Made by a program: the position numbers and the translations under genes. Positions 24,887-36,504 of a stretch of DNA of 64,000 bases are shown here, piece after piece. The notes under the pieces are model-generated. The model was given only the letters and a program-made list of their open reading frames with translations. It searched no databases and was not told where the DNA came from. Source of the stretch: Pictodentalium vernedei (lineage: Eukaryota > Mollusca > Scaphopoda > Dentaliida > Dentaliidae); contig CM062296.1 of NCBI GenBank assembly GCA_031216915.1, positions 64,510,148 to 64,574,147 of the forward strand, read 5' to 3'. Each line of letters starts with the position of its first letter. The stretch's first letter is position 1.

Positions 24887-26487
24887 ACAAGAGGCCCCAC
24901 AGGGCCTGAAGTGCTCACCTTGAACAGAACATGATATAAACAGAGAACAGAACACGATATAAGAGTCCAAGAATGAATCTACATTAAGCAATCCATCTCC
25001 ATAGGATACACTGCAAATCTTTGAGCCCCTCAGGAGTGACAAAAACAGTCCAAGCATCATGCCTTTTCTTTAGTTGATTATGATGTAAAATGTGGAGCTC
25101 CCCTCTCAAGTACCTTGATACAACCTATGTAGATTACTCTTCACCTCTTGAGGGTACTGAATAAAAAATGTCTAATTCTTCAGCTACTTGGCCAATTCCG
25201 GCTCCCATAAGGAGCTCAAATATCAACCCAGGCACTCGATTTGAACAAAGTTGAATCTGATCTCCTTAGAGATGCTGTATACCAAATATGAAAGCATTCT
25301 GACTGGTGGATCTGAAGAACAAAATTTTAAAGAAATTTCCTCATATTGCACAAAGTTAAAATTTGGGCTACCATAGTGAGCCCAAACTTTAACCTACAGA
25401 CCCGATTTGAACAAACTTGAATCTCACCCCCACCCCTCCCCCTTTAGAGATGTTGTATACCAAATACGAAAGCATTCTGACTGGTGGATCTGAAGAAGAA
25501 GATTTTAAAAAAAAACTTCCCCATACAGCCCTAAGTTAAATTTGGGCTACCAAAGGAAGCTCAAATATTAACATAGGGACTTGGTTTGAACAATCTTGAA
25601 TCTGACCATCATAACAATGAGGGTACCAAACATTAAAAAATTCTGACTCATGGTTCTGAAGAAGATTTTTAAAGAAAATTCCCCATAAAATTTGGGCTCC
25701 TGCATTGAATCCAAATATGAACGAATGGGCTTCATTTTAACAACCTTGTATCTGACCCCTCTATGGATGCTGTATACCAAATATCAAAAGATTCTGAACA
25801 TTGGTTCTTGAGAAAAGATTTTCTAAAATGTTTGCAAAAATGCTGCACCAACATTATTCTGATGCCCTCTGCAGAACTCTCTAACAACAACAGAGGGCAT
25901 TTTTTTTTACCATTCATTTCTACTGGTTCTAAGGATGCTTCATACCACATAACAGTTCTCTGTTCCAAGTGGTTTGGGAAACATGGGAGTTTGAAAACAT
26001 TTCTATTTTTTGCTCTTGGGGTTCCCATGGGGATGCAGGGTTGTTTTGCATGAGGTAAGTACTTATGACCCAATATTACCATGATACTGAATTTCTTCAA
26101 ATCGGACCATCGGTTCGGAAAATACAAATTTTGGGTGGTACCAAAAATCTAACCACTGCCATTACAAAGCCAAATATTGCTTCACAAAATACGTTTGAAA
26201 AAGCGTGATTCTACACCTCAAAAGGTAGTTCCATAACGAATATAAAGTCACTGTACCCACTGGTTCATAAGATTTTTAAAATATTTTGGGAGCATTTTAC
26301 CTCACCCCCTCCCTATGGGGCTGGGCATGTTGAGTTAAACAAAAATGTAATACCCATTTGGTACCATTTCTCACACAAACTTTATAACATGAATCGACCA
26401 AAACATGGTGTTGATGGATGAAAGATGGATGGACAATGGATGGAGAGTGATGAGATAAGCCCTGCTTGACTTTGTCGAATGAGCTAA
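24886..26487 (+). mobile_element. Complete-looking P-family element, 1.6 kb
   Basis: The 5' end AACAAGAGGCCCCACAGGG is at 24886 and the 3' end GAATGAGCTAA finishes at 26487, preceded by the imperfect stem TTGACTTTGTCGAA. The minisatellite body covers about 25190-25800 and the shared non-repeated 3' third about 25850-26480. It is non-coding. Confidence 0.8.
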
Positions 26488-27257
26488 AAAAAAAAAAAAA
26501 TTAAACGGTTGATGTCCGATATTTTACCCATGTTATTAAAATTGATAAATTTGTCCCTGGAGTGCAACAAGGTTTATGCTATACATGTAGCATTGCAAAG
26601 CCTTCTTGCACTCAAGTGATGGAATACACCTCCATCCAAGCTATTCTGTAGATTATGAGGCCTAAAACAAACCAAGAACATGAACTTATGCATGAATATT
26701 ATTACAATGAATACACTGTCTTACACAAAGGAATACCACACAATCCAGTGTAGACTGATTTCAAAAAGTCCTTCGTAGTGGAAGGGCAATTTTAACAAAC
26801 ATACAGGCCCAAATAAGCTTTATACACAGTGTAAAAATTCCACAAAATTAATAAACATTCATATATGTTTAATAGGAATTAGGAGTATTGTAATTAAAAG
26901 TCAATTGTGTGGTTGTTTTTAAACTTATATTACTTTGTTACCAGGTGTTAAAAATATGAATATTTGTAAACACACCCACCCATTTAGATTAGTCCCTGCT
27001 CATAGCAGTGACACAGACATACAGTACAGTTGCTGGTCATAATCCTTGCATGGGCAGTGCATGATATCCATGCATGTTTTTTCCAGGTAATAGAAAATCA
27101 TCATCAATAAAATTTCAATTAATGAAGCACCGAATTGCATCCTGTGGTTCATTAATTAAATTTTTGATGATTATTGCTGTAAACAATGTTTGAAAACTAA
27201 TATCATTGCATCCGCAGAAATATTGCCCACCCACAGAAAGTGACCAGTACACAGCAG
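26488..27257. other. Spacer containing an inverted relative of the 41.2-kb segment
   Basis: 26510-26690 is the reverse complement relative of 41160-41340 (shared CCTCATAATCTACAGAATAG and AACATGGGTAAAATATC). 26995-27260 is related to 21060-21310 and includes a foldback at 27095-27172. No gene is called. Confidence 0.6.
27095..27172. repeat. ~80-bp foldback repeat, copy 2
   Basis: Arms AATCATCATCAATAAAATTT and AAATTTTTGATGATTATT flank a centre carrying AATGAAGCAC and GTGGTTCATT. It is related to 21146-21222. Confidence 0.7.
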
Positions 27258-27851
27258 CACAGAGTCAAGGTAATTGTGTTTTACTGTCTTGAATTTCAAA
27301 TTTTGTTGTTTTTTTTTTGTTTTTGTTTTTTTTGGGGGGGGGCACCAGACCCCTCCACTGATGAGAGGGTCACACACCCTCTTGTCCTCACCCCTATCTC
27401 ACTGCTATGTGGCTCAGATGATACATGTATTACTCTTGCCCCTACATGTAACTTAGATATCCTGGCTTAGCACCAGTATAATGGTAAACTAACATCAAAT
27501 TGTGTGCTTATGTACAGTAGCTAACATATTGGAAAAGTATAATGAGCTTTGTCAGAAACTTGATCAAGTATTGATGACAAACAACAATTTTCATTACCAG
27601 TACCTGGTGCCAGTAATAAAATAAGATTTGCAAATATCACCCTGCATTTTTTTCAGCTATTAACTAACATAAAATTGTGCGCTTCATGAAAATTATTTCG
27701 TAACTACCTGTTAAAAATTACCGTTTCTTGTTTTGCTCTTTTAGAAAAAGAAATAACTCCTTTTCTGGCGGGCATACTAAACACCGAGGCAACCGAGGGA
27801 TACCAAGGTGGAGGAAAACAGGAGAGAAACGGGTATGAGGTGGTGTGTTAT

Positions 27852-28520
27852 TTTTATTATTTATTTATTGGTGTTTAAGGTCACATTTATCTGCACAACA
27901 GCTTATTGTGACCATGGCAGTTTTATGGATGGAGGAAACTAGAGTACCCAGGAGAACCACTGAGCAATGGCAAGCAACTGTGAGCTCCCCAACATACTAC
28001 ACAAGCACGGTTAGCCTTGTTCGAAGACAGGTGCACCAAGAACATGCAGTATGCCTTAGTACACAGCATACCTTGCCCCCACATGGGTAGTGGGGGGTGA
28101 CGTGTCTTGCCCAAGGACACAAAGCTGTTGCTGCAGGTGGGATTCGAACCGAGGATCTCTCGGCTTCCAGTCTGCACCTCTACCTACTGAGCTACAGTTA
28201 AAACTAGAAGTCATGTCATGAAATGCGCACAAATAGCACGTTGATATGCGCGTTAATGCACGCGTTAAGGCCCGAGTAAAGCTATCAAATTCTGTTCGTA
28301 TGGCCTGTGCACAAGCAATGTTTCAGCCAATGGACCTCCGGGTAACCCGGAGGTCCATTGGCAGAAACATTGCATGTGTTTGCTATGAGTGACCAAGACA
28401 ACCTGCCGTGCTTTGGATGCCATTTGATATGGCAATTGCGCGCAATTCCAACGCGCAATTAAGCCTAGATAAGCGCACTATTCGTGACAGGACTTTTAGT
28501 TTTAACTGTAATGCACCCCT
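27852..28520 (-). mobile_element. SINE (minus) split by a MITE
   Basis: The SINE is on the minus strand, with the (ATTT) tail on the left and the tRNA-like head on the right (B box near 28140, A box near 28185). MITE 28195-28508 sits inside the A-box region. The uninterrupted equivalent is at 32739-33091. Confidence 0.88.
28195..28508. mobile_element. M1 MITE in a SINE A box
   Basis: The terminal repeats and TA flanks (28193-28194, 28509-28510) are as in the 11948 copy, and the length is also 314 bp. The empty site GAGCTAATGCACCCCTG is preserved at 33073-33090 and in units 2 and 3. Confidence 0.95.
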
Positions 28521-28695
28521 GATGGTGTATTCTGATTATGTAAATAGATTTAAGCAGTACTAGTATGTGATTGGTTTTAATGCCATATTTGAGAATTATG
28601 AGTGCTGAAGTAATAAGAGTGCGCTGAAAAATCTTCCCTTTGGTATATAGTAGGTAGCTTGGTAATGGTAAAGTGACTTCACCTCAGTAAGCAAC

Positions 28696-30601
28696 AGTGT
28701 GAAAGCTGGCAGCCATCTTAAATATCGGTATGCCTCACCTAAAAACACTCGTTCTCATCCGAAGGTGATAACAAAGGTACCCAAGAAGTTTCATGAAGAT
28801 CGGATCATAAATACAGCCTCCAGACTTAGCGTATTGACATGTGCACTTACAGTGTATAAGTAGCACTGATAAATTAAAGGTCATCTAATTTGCATAATTT
28901 CTGCAAGAGAAAAAAAAGCTGTATTATACAGTATTTTTTGTGATGTACAGTTAAAACTAGAAGTCCTGTCACAAACTGTGCGCTTATCTAGGCTTAATTG
29001 CACGTATGAATTGTGCGCAATTGTCATATCGGATGGCATCCAAAGCACGGCAGGTTCTCCTGGTTACTTATAGCAAACACGGGCAATGTTTCTGCCAATG
29101 GACATCCGGGTTACCCGGAGGTCCATTGGCTGAAACGTTGCTTGTGCACAGGCCATATTTACAGAATTTGATTGCCTTACTATGGTCATATCGCGTAGAT
29201 TAACACGCATATCGACGTGCTATTTGTTCGCATTTCAGGACAGGACTTTTAGTTTTAACTGTATTCCATGTTACTAAACATTCATACAAAAATTTATTCA
29301 AATCAGAACTATCATACAGAAGGTCTGTACAAAAAACTGATCGCACTAATTTTAGTACAAATTGGCTGCTAGTGGCCATCTTGAATTTCGAACTGCACCC
29401 AAAAACACTCGCTCTCATCCCACGGTGAAAACAAAAGTACCCAAGACGTTTCGTAAAGATCGGTTCATAAATACGGCCACTAGCCTGAGCCGTATAGAGG
29501 TTGTGTACAAAAAACTGATTGGACCTAATTTTGGTACAAAATGGCCACTGGCAGCCATCTTGAATTTTGGATCGCACCCCAAAACACTCGTTCTCGTTCC
29601 TAGGTGATAACAAAGGTATGCAAGAAGCTTGGTGAAGATCCGTTCATAAATACAGCTCCTAGCCCAATCCGTATTGACATGTGTACTTACTGTGTATAGG
29701 TAGCACTGAATAAATCAAAGTTCATCTAATTTGCATAATTTCTGTACAAGAAAAAAACCTGTATTTTATGTGATGTATTCCATGTTACTAAACAATCATA
29801 CAAAAATTTATTCAAATCAGAACTTTCATACAGAAGTTCCGTACAAAAAACTGATTGCAGTAATTTCAGTACACAATAGCTGCCGGCGGCCATCTAGAAT
29901 TTTAGACTCCCCCCAAAAACACTCATTCTAACATCATGGTGATAACAAAGGTACCCAAGAAATTTCGTAAAGATCGGTTCATAAATACGGCCTCTAGCCC
30001 AAGTTGTATAGAAGTTCTGTACAAAAAAACTGATTGTACCTAATTTCAGTACAAAATGGCCACTGGTAGCCATCTTGAATTTTGGACTGCACCCAAAAAC
30101 ATTCATTCTCATCCCAAGGTGATAACAAAGGTACCCAAGAAGTTTCATGAAGATCAGTTCATAAATACTGTACAGACTAGCCTGAGCCGTATTGACATGT
30201 GCACTTACTGGGCATACATGTAAGTAGCAGTGAATAAATTAAAGTTCATCTAATTTGCATAATTTCACAACGAGAAAAAAACCTGTATTATATGTGATGT
30301 ACTCCATGTTACTAAACATTCATACAAAAAATTTATTCAAATCAGACCTTTCATATAGAAGTTCTGTACAAAACGCTGATTGCACTAATATCTGTACAAA
30401 ATGGCTGCTGGAGGCCATTTTGAATTTTGGACCGCACCCCAAAACACTCGTTCTCGTCCCACGTGATAACAAAGGTACTCAAGAAGTTTCGTAAAGATCG
30501 GTTCATAAATACAGCCTCTAGCCCGAGACGTATTGTTCCCGAACAGACGGACAATGGGCCATGACATAACCTTAAATTTGACTTTCTCAAAGTTGAGCTA
30601 A
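28696..30601. repeat. Q-family compound minisatellite (~520-bp period)
   Basis: Blocks marked by AAGATCGGTTCATAAATA recur at alternating spacings of about 180 and 340 bp (28796, 29455, 29634, 29971, 30151, 30497, after allowing for the MITE). This gives a repeat of about 520 bp with two half-units. It ends in ACTTTCTCAAAGT, then TGAGCTAA at 30601, the same type of end as the P elements. It is non-coding; the ORFs are repeat translations. Confidence 0.85.
28948..29261. mobile_element. M1 MITE in the Q repeat
   Basis: 314 bp with the M1 terminal repeats and TA flanks (28946-28947, 29262-29263). The empty site GTGATGTATTCCATG is retained at about 33507 in unit 1 and in units 2 and 3. Confidence 0.95.
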
Positions 30602-31009
30602 AAATGGAGAGTATCCAGAGTATCACAAAACAAAAACCTATTTGTAAAGGACTCCTCCTTTCAAGGACAATGGGGCAGTGTTGGCATTCACCACCATGCT
30701 GCCTTGAGGCTGCATTTTGAATTCCTGTGTTTGTTGTTCTAATGAAATATTATTTTATTATTATCAGTTATGGTACAAATATGGTACAGATAGCACACTT
30801 TCAGGAACCGCTGATGTCTGATGTCGACTGTGTGTCAGTGCGTGAGGTGCACACATACTTTTGGGGTTCTATACACAACATCCTTCATTTTGCTATATAA
30901 TTTGTGTAAATTTATTTGGAACTTATAGAATTTCAGACTTGTATATTTCATAGTATTGTTTTTGCCTTAGTTATGGTGCTTTATAAGTAATGGGCAATTT
31001 AGTTTGAAA

Positions 31010-31918
31010 TAACAAGGGCAACGCTCCCGTTCCCCCGACCAAGATGGCAAATTCAAGGGAGCTGTTAGGATGCAATTTGTTCGCAGAGCATGGCCATTTT
31101 TTAACTTGACCTGTATTTCCAACCAATTAAACCACATACTTAATTTCGTTTCAATCAAATGATCCAACGTAAAGTTATCATCCGGACAACACAAAAACCG
31201 TATTTTCTAAGTCGAAAAGGGGGAATAAATCCAGTAAAAATCAGTGGAGCGTGCCCATTTTCGAACTTGACCTGCATTTCCACCCAAATAAGTGGCATAC
31301 TAAATTTCGTTTCAATCAAATGATCAAGTTAGCATCCGGACAACACAAAAAACAGATTTTCTAAGTCGAAAAAGGGGAATAAATCCAGTAAAAATCAGTG
31401 GAGCGTGCCCATTTTCGAACTTGACCTGCATTTCCACCCAAATAAGTGGCATACTAAATTTCGTTTCAATCAAATGATCAAGTTATCATCCGGACAACAC
31501 AAAAACCATATTTTCTAAGTCGAAAAAGGGAAATAAATCCAGTAAAAATCAGTGGAGCGTGCCCATTTTCGAACTTGACCTGCATTTCCACCCAAATAAG
31601 CGGCATACTAAATTTCGTTTCAATCAAATGATCCTAACTGAAGTTATCATCCGGACAACACAAAAACTGTATTTTTTAAGTCGAAAAAGGGGAATAAATC
31701 CAGTAGAAATCAGTGGAGCGTGCCCATTTTCGAACTTGACCTGCATTTCCACCCAAGTAAGACACATACCAAATTTAGTTTCAGTAAAATCATCCAAACT
31801 AAAGTTATCATCCGGACAAGGGGGTGGCGGACGGACGGACGGACGGACGCACGGACGGACGGACGGACGGACGGAGGGACACTGCTGATTACAATAGTCC
31901 CCCGAAGGGTCGGGGGAC
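31010..31918 (+). mobile_element. R-family minisatellite element with proven empty site
   Basis: It starts TAACAAGGGCAACGCTCCCG and ends in the hairpin GTCCCCCGA...TCGGGGGAC at 31918. The body is about five repeats of 154-165 bp (anchor GTGCCCATTTTCGAAC at 31251, 31405, 31559, 31720), then a GGAC microsatellite (31828-31875). The flanks TTTAGTTTGAAA and AAAAGGGGTTCATGA are fused without it at about 35291-35310, so this is an insertion into an A-run. The array junction at 31804 lies inside it. Confidence 0.85.
31828..31875. repeat. (GGAC)n microsatellite
   Basis: About eleven GGAC units, one of them changed to GCAC. The corresponding tracts at 46690-46745 and 61568-61623 carry additional GACA/CACG variants. 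Confidence 0.9.
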
Positions 31919-32110
31919 AAAAAAAGGGGTTCATGAATATTCAGTCACAGGAAGATTCAGCCCTCATAATTTTTCTGAGAATATTCGGTCCCCAATTTCA
32001 TTCATGCCCCCACCCCTCTCTCCTGTTAACCCATATAATGAACATCCCAAAAGACATTTTGATATCTAGATATTTATGCTTGTTCGCAACTTATTATGGA
32101 CACAAATGGA

Positions 32111-32738
32111 CACAGACTCAAGGTAATTGTGTTTTACTGTCTTGAATTTCAAATTTTTTGGGGGGGGGGTGGGGGGGGGAGGTGCACCCGACCCCTCCAC
32201 TGATGAGAGGGTCACACACCCTCTTGTCCTCGCCCCTATCTCACTGCTATGTGGCTCGGGTGATTCTGTGCATCATATTCTTTATTACCCGGCCCCACTC
32301 CCACTAGATATTATTCTTGCCCCTACATGTAACTTAGATTTCCTGGCTAAGCACCAGTATATAGTGGTAAACCAACATCAAATTGTGCGCTTATGTCCAG
32401 TCGCTAACATACTGGAATAGTATAATGTGCTTTGTCAGAAACTTGATCAAGTATTGATGACAAACAGCAATTTTCATTACCAGTACCTGGTGCCAGTAAT
32501 AAAATAAGATTTGCAAATATCACCCTGCGTTTTTTCAGCTATTAACAAAGATAAAATTGTGCGCTTCATGAAAATTATTTCGTTACTACCTGTTAAAAAT
32601 TACTGTTTCTTGTTTTGCTCTCTTAGAAAAAGAAATAACTCCTTTTCTGGCGGGCATACTAAACACCAAGGCAAACCGAGGGATACCAAGGTGAATGAAA
32701 ACTGGAGAGTCTAAACGGGCATGAGGTGGTGTGTTCTT
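32111..32738. other. Unit 1: non-coding lead segment
   Basis: It is shared with 27258-27851 and with units 2 and 3. It contains a G-run (32160-32180) and a block reading GACCCCTCCACTGATGAGAGG-like (split by variants). Short ORFs translate this repeat and show no family motif. Confidence 0.6.
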
Positions 32739-33091
32739 TTTATTATTTATTTATTGGTGTTTAAGGTCACATTTATCTGCACAACAGCTTATTGTGACCA
32801 TGGCAGTTTTATGGATGGAGGAAACTAGAGTACCCCAGGAGAACCACTGAGCAATGGCAAGCAACTGTGAGCTCCCCAACATACTACACAAGCTGGGTTA
32901 GCCTTGTTCGAAGACAGGTGCACCAAGAACATGCAGTATGCCTTAGTACCCAGCATACCTTGCCCCCACATGGGTAGTGGGGGTGAAGTGTCTTGCCCAA
33001 TGACACAAAGCTGTTGCCGCAGGTGGATTTGAACCGAGGATCTCTCGTCTTGCAGTCTGCACCTCTACCTACTGAGCTAATGCACCCCTGA
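32739..33091 (-). mobile_element. Unit 1: SINE (minus), uninterrupted
   Basis: The tail TTATTTATTTATTGGTG is on the left. The central TGTCTTGCCCAATGACAC block is at about 32980, the B box (GGATTTGAACC) near 33023 and the A box near 33070. It preserves the pre-insertion form of the SINE at 27852. Confidence 0.9.
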
Positions 33092-33269
33092 TGGTGTATT
33101 CTGATTATGTGAATAGATTTAAGCAGTATAAGTATGTGATTGGTTTTAATGCCATATTTGAGAATTATGGGCACTGAAGTAATAAGAGTGCACTGAAAAA
33201 TCTTCCCTTTGGTATTTAGTAGGTAGCTTGGTAATGGTAAAGTGACTTCACCTCAGTAAGCAACAGTGT

Positions 33270-34899
33270 GAAAGCCGGCAGCCATCTTTAATTTCGGGCC
33301 GCACCCAAAAACACTTGTTCTCATCCCAAGGTGATAACAAAGGTACCCAAGAAGTTTCATGAAGATCGGTTCATAAATACAGCCTCCAGCCTTAGCGTAT
33401 TGACATGTGCACTTACAGTGTATAAGAAGCACTGAATAAATCAAAGGTCATCTAATTTGCATAATTTCTGCAAGAGAAAAAAACCTGTATTATACAGTAT
33501 TTTTTTGTGATGTATTCCATGTTACTAAACATTCATACAAAAATTTATTCAAATCAGAACTTTCATACAGAAGTTCTGTACAAAAAACTGATTGCACTAA
33601 TTTTGGTACAAAATGGCTGCTAGTGGCCATCTTGAATTTCGAACTGCATCCAAAAACACTCACTCTCATCCCACGGTGATAACAGAGGTACCCAAGACGT
33701 TTCGTAAAGATTGGTTCATAAATACGGGCTCCAGCCTGAGCCGTATAGAAGTTGTGTACAAAAAACTGATTGTATCTAATTTTGGTACAAAATGGCCTCT
33801 GGCAGCCATCTTGAATTTTGGATCGCACCCCAAAACACTCATTCTCGTCCCTAGGTGATAACAAAGGTACCCAAGAAGCTAGGTGAAGATCGGTTCATAA
33901 ATGCAGCCCCTAGCGCGAGCCGTATTGACATGTGTACTTACTGTGTATAAGTAGTACTGAATAAATCAAAGTTTGTCTAATTTGCATAATTTCTGTACAA
34001 GAAAAAAACCTGTATTTTATGTGATGTATTCCATGTTACTAAACAATCATACACAAATTTATTCAAATCAGAACTTTCATACAGAAGTTCTGTACAAAAA
34101 GCTGATTGCAGTAATTTCATTTTCAGTACAAAATAGCTGCCAGCGGCCATCTAGAATTTTGGACTCCCCCCAAAAACATTCATTCTAACCCCATAGTGAT
34201 AACAAAGGTACCCAAGAAATTTTGTAAAGATCGATTCATAATTACGGCCTCTAGCCCAAGTTGTACAGAAGTTCTGTACAAAAAACTGATTATACCTAAT
34301 TTCGGTACAAAATGGCCACTGGTAGCCATATTGAATTTTGGACCATACCCAAAAACACTCATTCTCATCCCAAGGTGATAGCTAAGGTACCCAAGAAGTT
34401 TCATGAAGATCAGTTCATAAATACAGCCTAGCCCGAGCCGTATTGGCATGGGCACTTACTGGCTATACATGTAAGTAGCACTGAATAAATTAAAGTTCAT
34501 CTAATTTGCATAATTTCAGCACGAGAAAAAAACCTGTATTATATGTGATGTACTCCATGTTACTAAACATTCATACAAAAATTTGTTCAAATCAGAACTT
34601 TCATACAGAAGTTCTGTACAAAAAACTGATTGCACTTATTTCTGTACAAAATGGCTGCTGGAGGCCATCTTGCATTTTGGACCGCACCCAAAAACACTCG
34701 TTCTCGTCCCACGTGATAACAAAGGTACTCAAAAAGTTTCGTAAAGATCGGTTCATAAATACAACCTCTAGCCCGAGTCGTATTGAATTGTTGTTCCCAA
34801 ACAGACGGAAGCCCGAGTCGTATTGAATTGTTGTTCCCAAACAGACGGACAACGGGCTATGACACAACCTTAAATATGACTTTCTCAAAGCTGAGCTAA
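33270..34899. repeat. Unit 1: Q-family compound minisatellite
   Basis: Same ~520-bp organisation as 28696-30601. It ends ACTTTCTCAAAGCTGAGCTAA at 34899 (stem then CTAA). A local 39-bp direct duplication (about 34770-34847) is present here and in unit 2 but not in unit 0. TACATGTA lies at 34466-34473. Confidence 0.85.
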
Positions 34900-35297
34900 A
34901 AATGGGGAGTCTCCAGAGTATCACAAAACAAAAACCTATTTTGTAAAGGACTCCCCCTTTCAAGGACAATGGGACAGCATTGGCATTCACCACCATGCTG
35001 TCTTGAGGCTGCATCTTGAATTCCTGTGTTTGTTGTTCATATGAAATATTATTTTATTATTAGCAATTATGGTACAAATATGGTACTGATAACACACTTT
35101 CAGGATCTGCTGATGTCTGATGGTGACTGTGTGTCAGTGTGTGAGATGTACATATACTATACACCACATCCTTCATTTTGCTATATAATTTGTGTAAATT
35201 TATTTGGAATTTATAGAATTTCAGACTTGGAAATTTCATAGTATTGTTTTTTGCCTTAGTTATGGTGCTTTATAAGTAATGGGTAATTTAGTTTGAA

Positions 35298-35560
35298 AAA
35301 AGGGGTTCATGAAGATTCAGTCACAGGAAGATTCAGCCCTCATACTTTTTCTTAGAATATTCGGTCTCAGTCGTGGTCGAATGTCATCACCCCTTGAGGT
35401 CAAATCCTCACAGAATTTTTTTTTTTTTTAAATATTCTATGCATTTTTTCTATTGTTTTATGTTAAGGATTTATGATTACTAATTATGACAAAATTACAA
35501 GTGCGATATGAAACAAACCTTAATGAAGCTGGAACAAAAAAAACCTTCCCAAAACAAGCT
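35298..35560. other. Unit 1: spacer starting at the R-element empty site
   Basis: TTTGAAAAAAGGGGTTCATG is continuous here, without the R element. The rest holds a T-run and no recognisable feature. Confidence 0.6.
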
Positions 35561-35810
35561 TTGAGAGGTTCTCAGCTCGAATCCCAATTGCGGCAACTGA
35601 AATAAGGCGTACTGCACATCGATGGTGCACTTGACTTCAACCAATGCTAACCATGCTTGCTTGGAGTTACAATGTTGAGAAGCTGACAGTTGCTTGTCAT
35701 TGTTGCTCGGTAGTTCTCTCTGGGTGCTCTGGCTGGGTTCCTCCCCCAGTAAAACTGTTGGGTGGCCCTGGCTGTAAAAATTGTTGTTAAACCCAGTAAA
35801 TAAAGAAATC
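35561..35810 (+). mobile_element. Unit 1: partial SINE, internally deleted
   Basis: A B-box-like CAGCTCGAATCC stretch is followed directly by the distal body (GGCGTACTGCAC...GTTGTTAAACCCAGTAAATAAA). The A box and the conserved TTGGGCAAGACAC block are missing. Confidence 0.8.
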
Positions 35811-35938
35811 AAATTTGCTGAATCCAAGACCTTTGAATGATGGTTTTGATTGGGGTGTGTGTGGGGGGGGGGGGGGGGGGAGGGGGGGGTGCTATTATAC
35901 AGTTGTGCCCACTTAATTGGATATATCTTAATTGTATA

Positions 35939-36238
35939 CAGTTGAAACTAGAAGTCCTATCCGAATTGTGCGCTTATCTAGGCTTAATTGCACGCAATTG
36001 CCATATCGAATGGCATCCAAAGCATGGCAGGTTCTCCTGATTACTCATAGTAAACACAGGCAATGTTTCTGCCAATGGACCTCCGGGTTACCCGGAGGTC
36101 CATTGGCTGAAACATTGCTTGTGCACAGGCCATATGTACAGAATATGATAGCCTTACTATGGTCATAACGCGTAGATTAACGCGCAAATCGACGTGCTAT
36201 TTGTGCGCATTTCATGTTAGGACTTCTAGTTTTAACTG
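35939..36238. mobile_element. Unit 1: M1 MITE nested in the Tigger-like element
   Basis: 300 bp. The left end is CAGTTGAAACTAGAAGTC and the right end GACTTCTAGTTTTAACTG-like, with TA flanks at 35937-35938 and 36239-36240. It is shared with unit 2 (50809-51108), so it predates the array duplication. Confidence 0.93.
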
Positions 36239-36447
36239 TATCCCTGTTAATAGAATATAATTTCCCAACACAAAACCATTTACCTCCAGTACAAATTTGA
36301 CCTGGTAATTGAATATAGGTTATAGAGTAATCTCCTGTTAATTGAATAAAAAATCTTGTAACATGTTGAGAAATTGCCCTGACTCTTCCCAGTTTTCCTT
36401 TGGTTATAGACCAATTTGGCCTCAGTACATTCAATACAGGCATTTAA

Positions 36448-36504
36448 TCTATTATATCTTGTTCGACAGAGCTCATGGAGCTCTGTCAAACAAAATATAA
36501 TAGA
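36448..36504. repeat. Unit 1: 57-bp palindrome
   Basis: Arms TCTATTATATCTTGTTCGAC... and ...AAACAAAATATAATAGA meet at CAGAGCTC / GAGCTCTG, with about two mismatches. Confidence 0.88.

Larger units (their letters stand above)
27258..31009. repeat. Diverged older copy of 32111-35297 ('unit 0')
   Basis: It aligns throughout with the first 3.2 kb of unit 1 at an initial offset of 4853 bp (27271 against 32124): the same G-run/ACCCCTCCACTGATGAGAGG block, the same SINE, the same Q repeat and the same tail ending TTTAGTTTGAAA. It differs by two MITE insertions, small indels and scattered substitutions, so this duplication is older than the 14.87-kb array. Confidence 0.9.

Noticed and set aside
31559..32145. 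ORFs with repeated RTDG or VRPS residues
   Set aside because: They translate the GGAC microsatellite on either strand.
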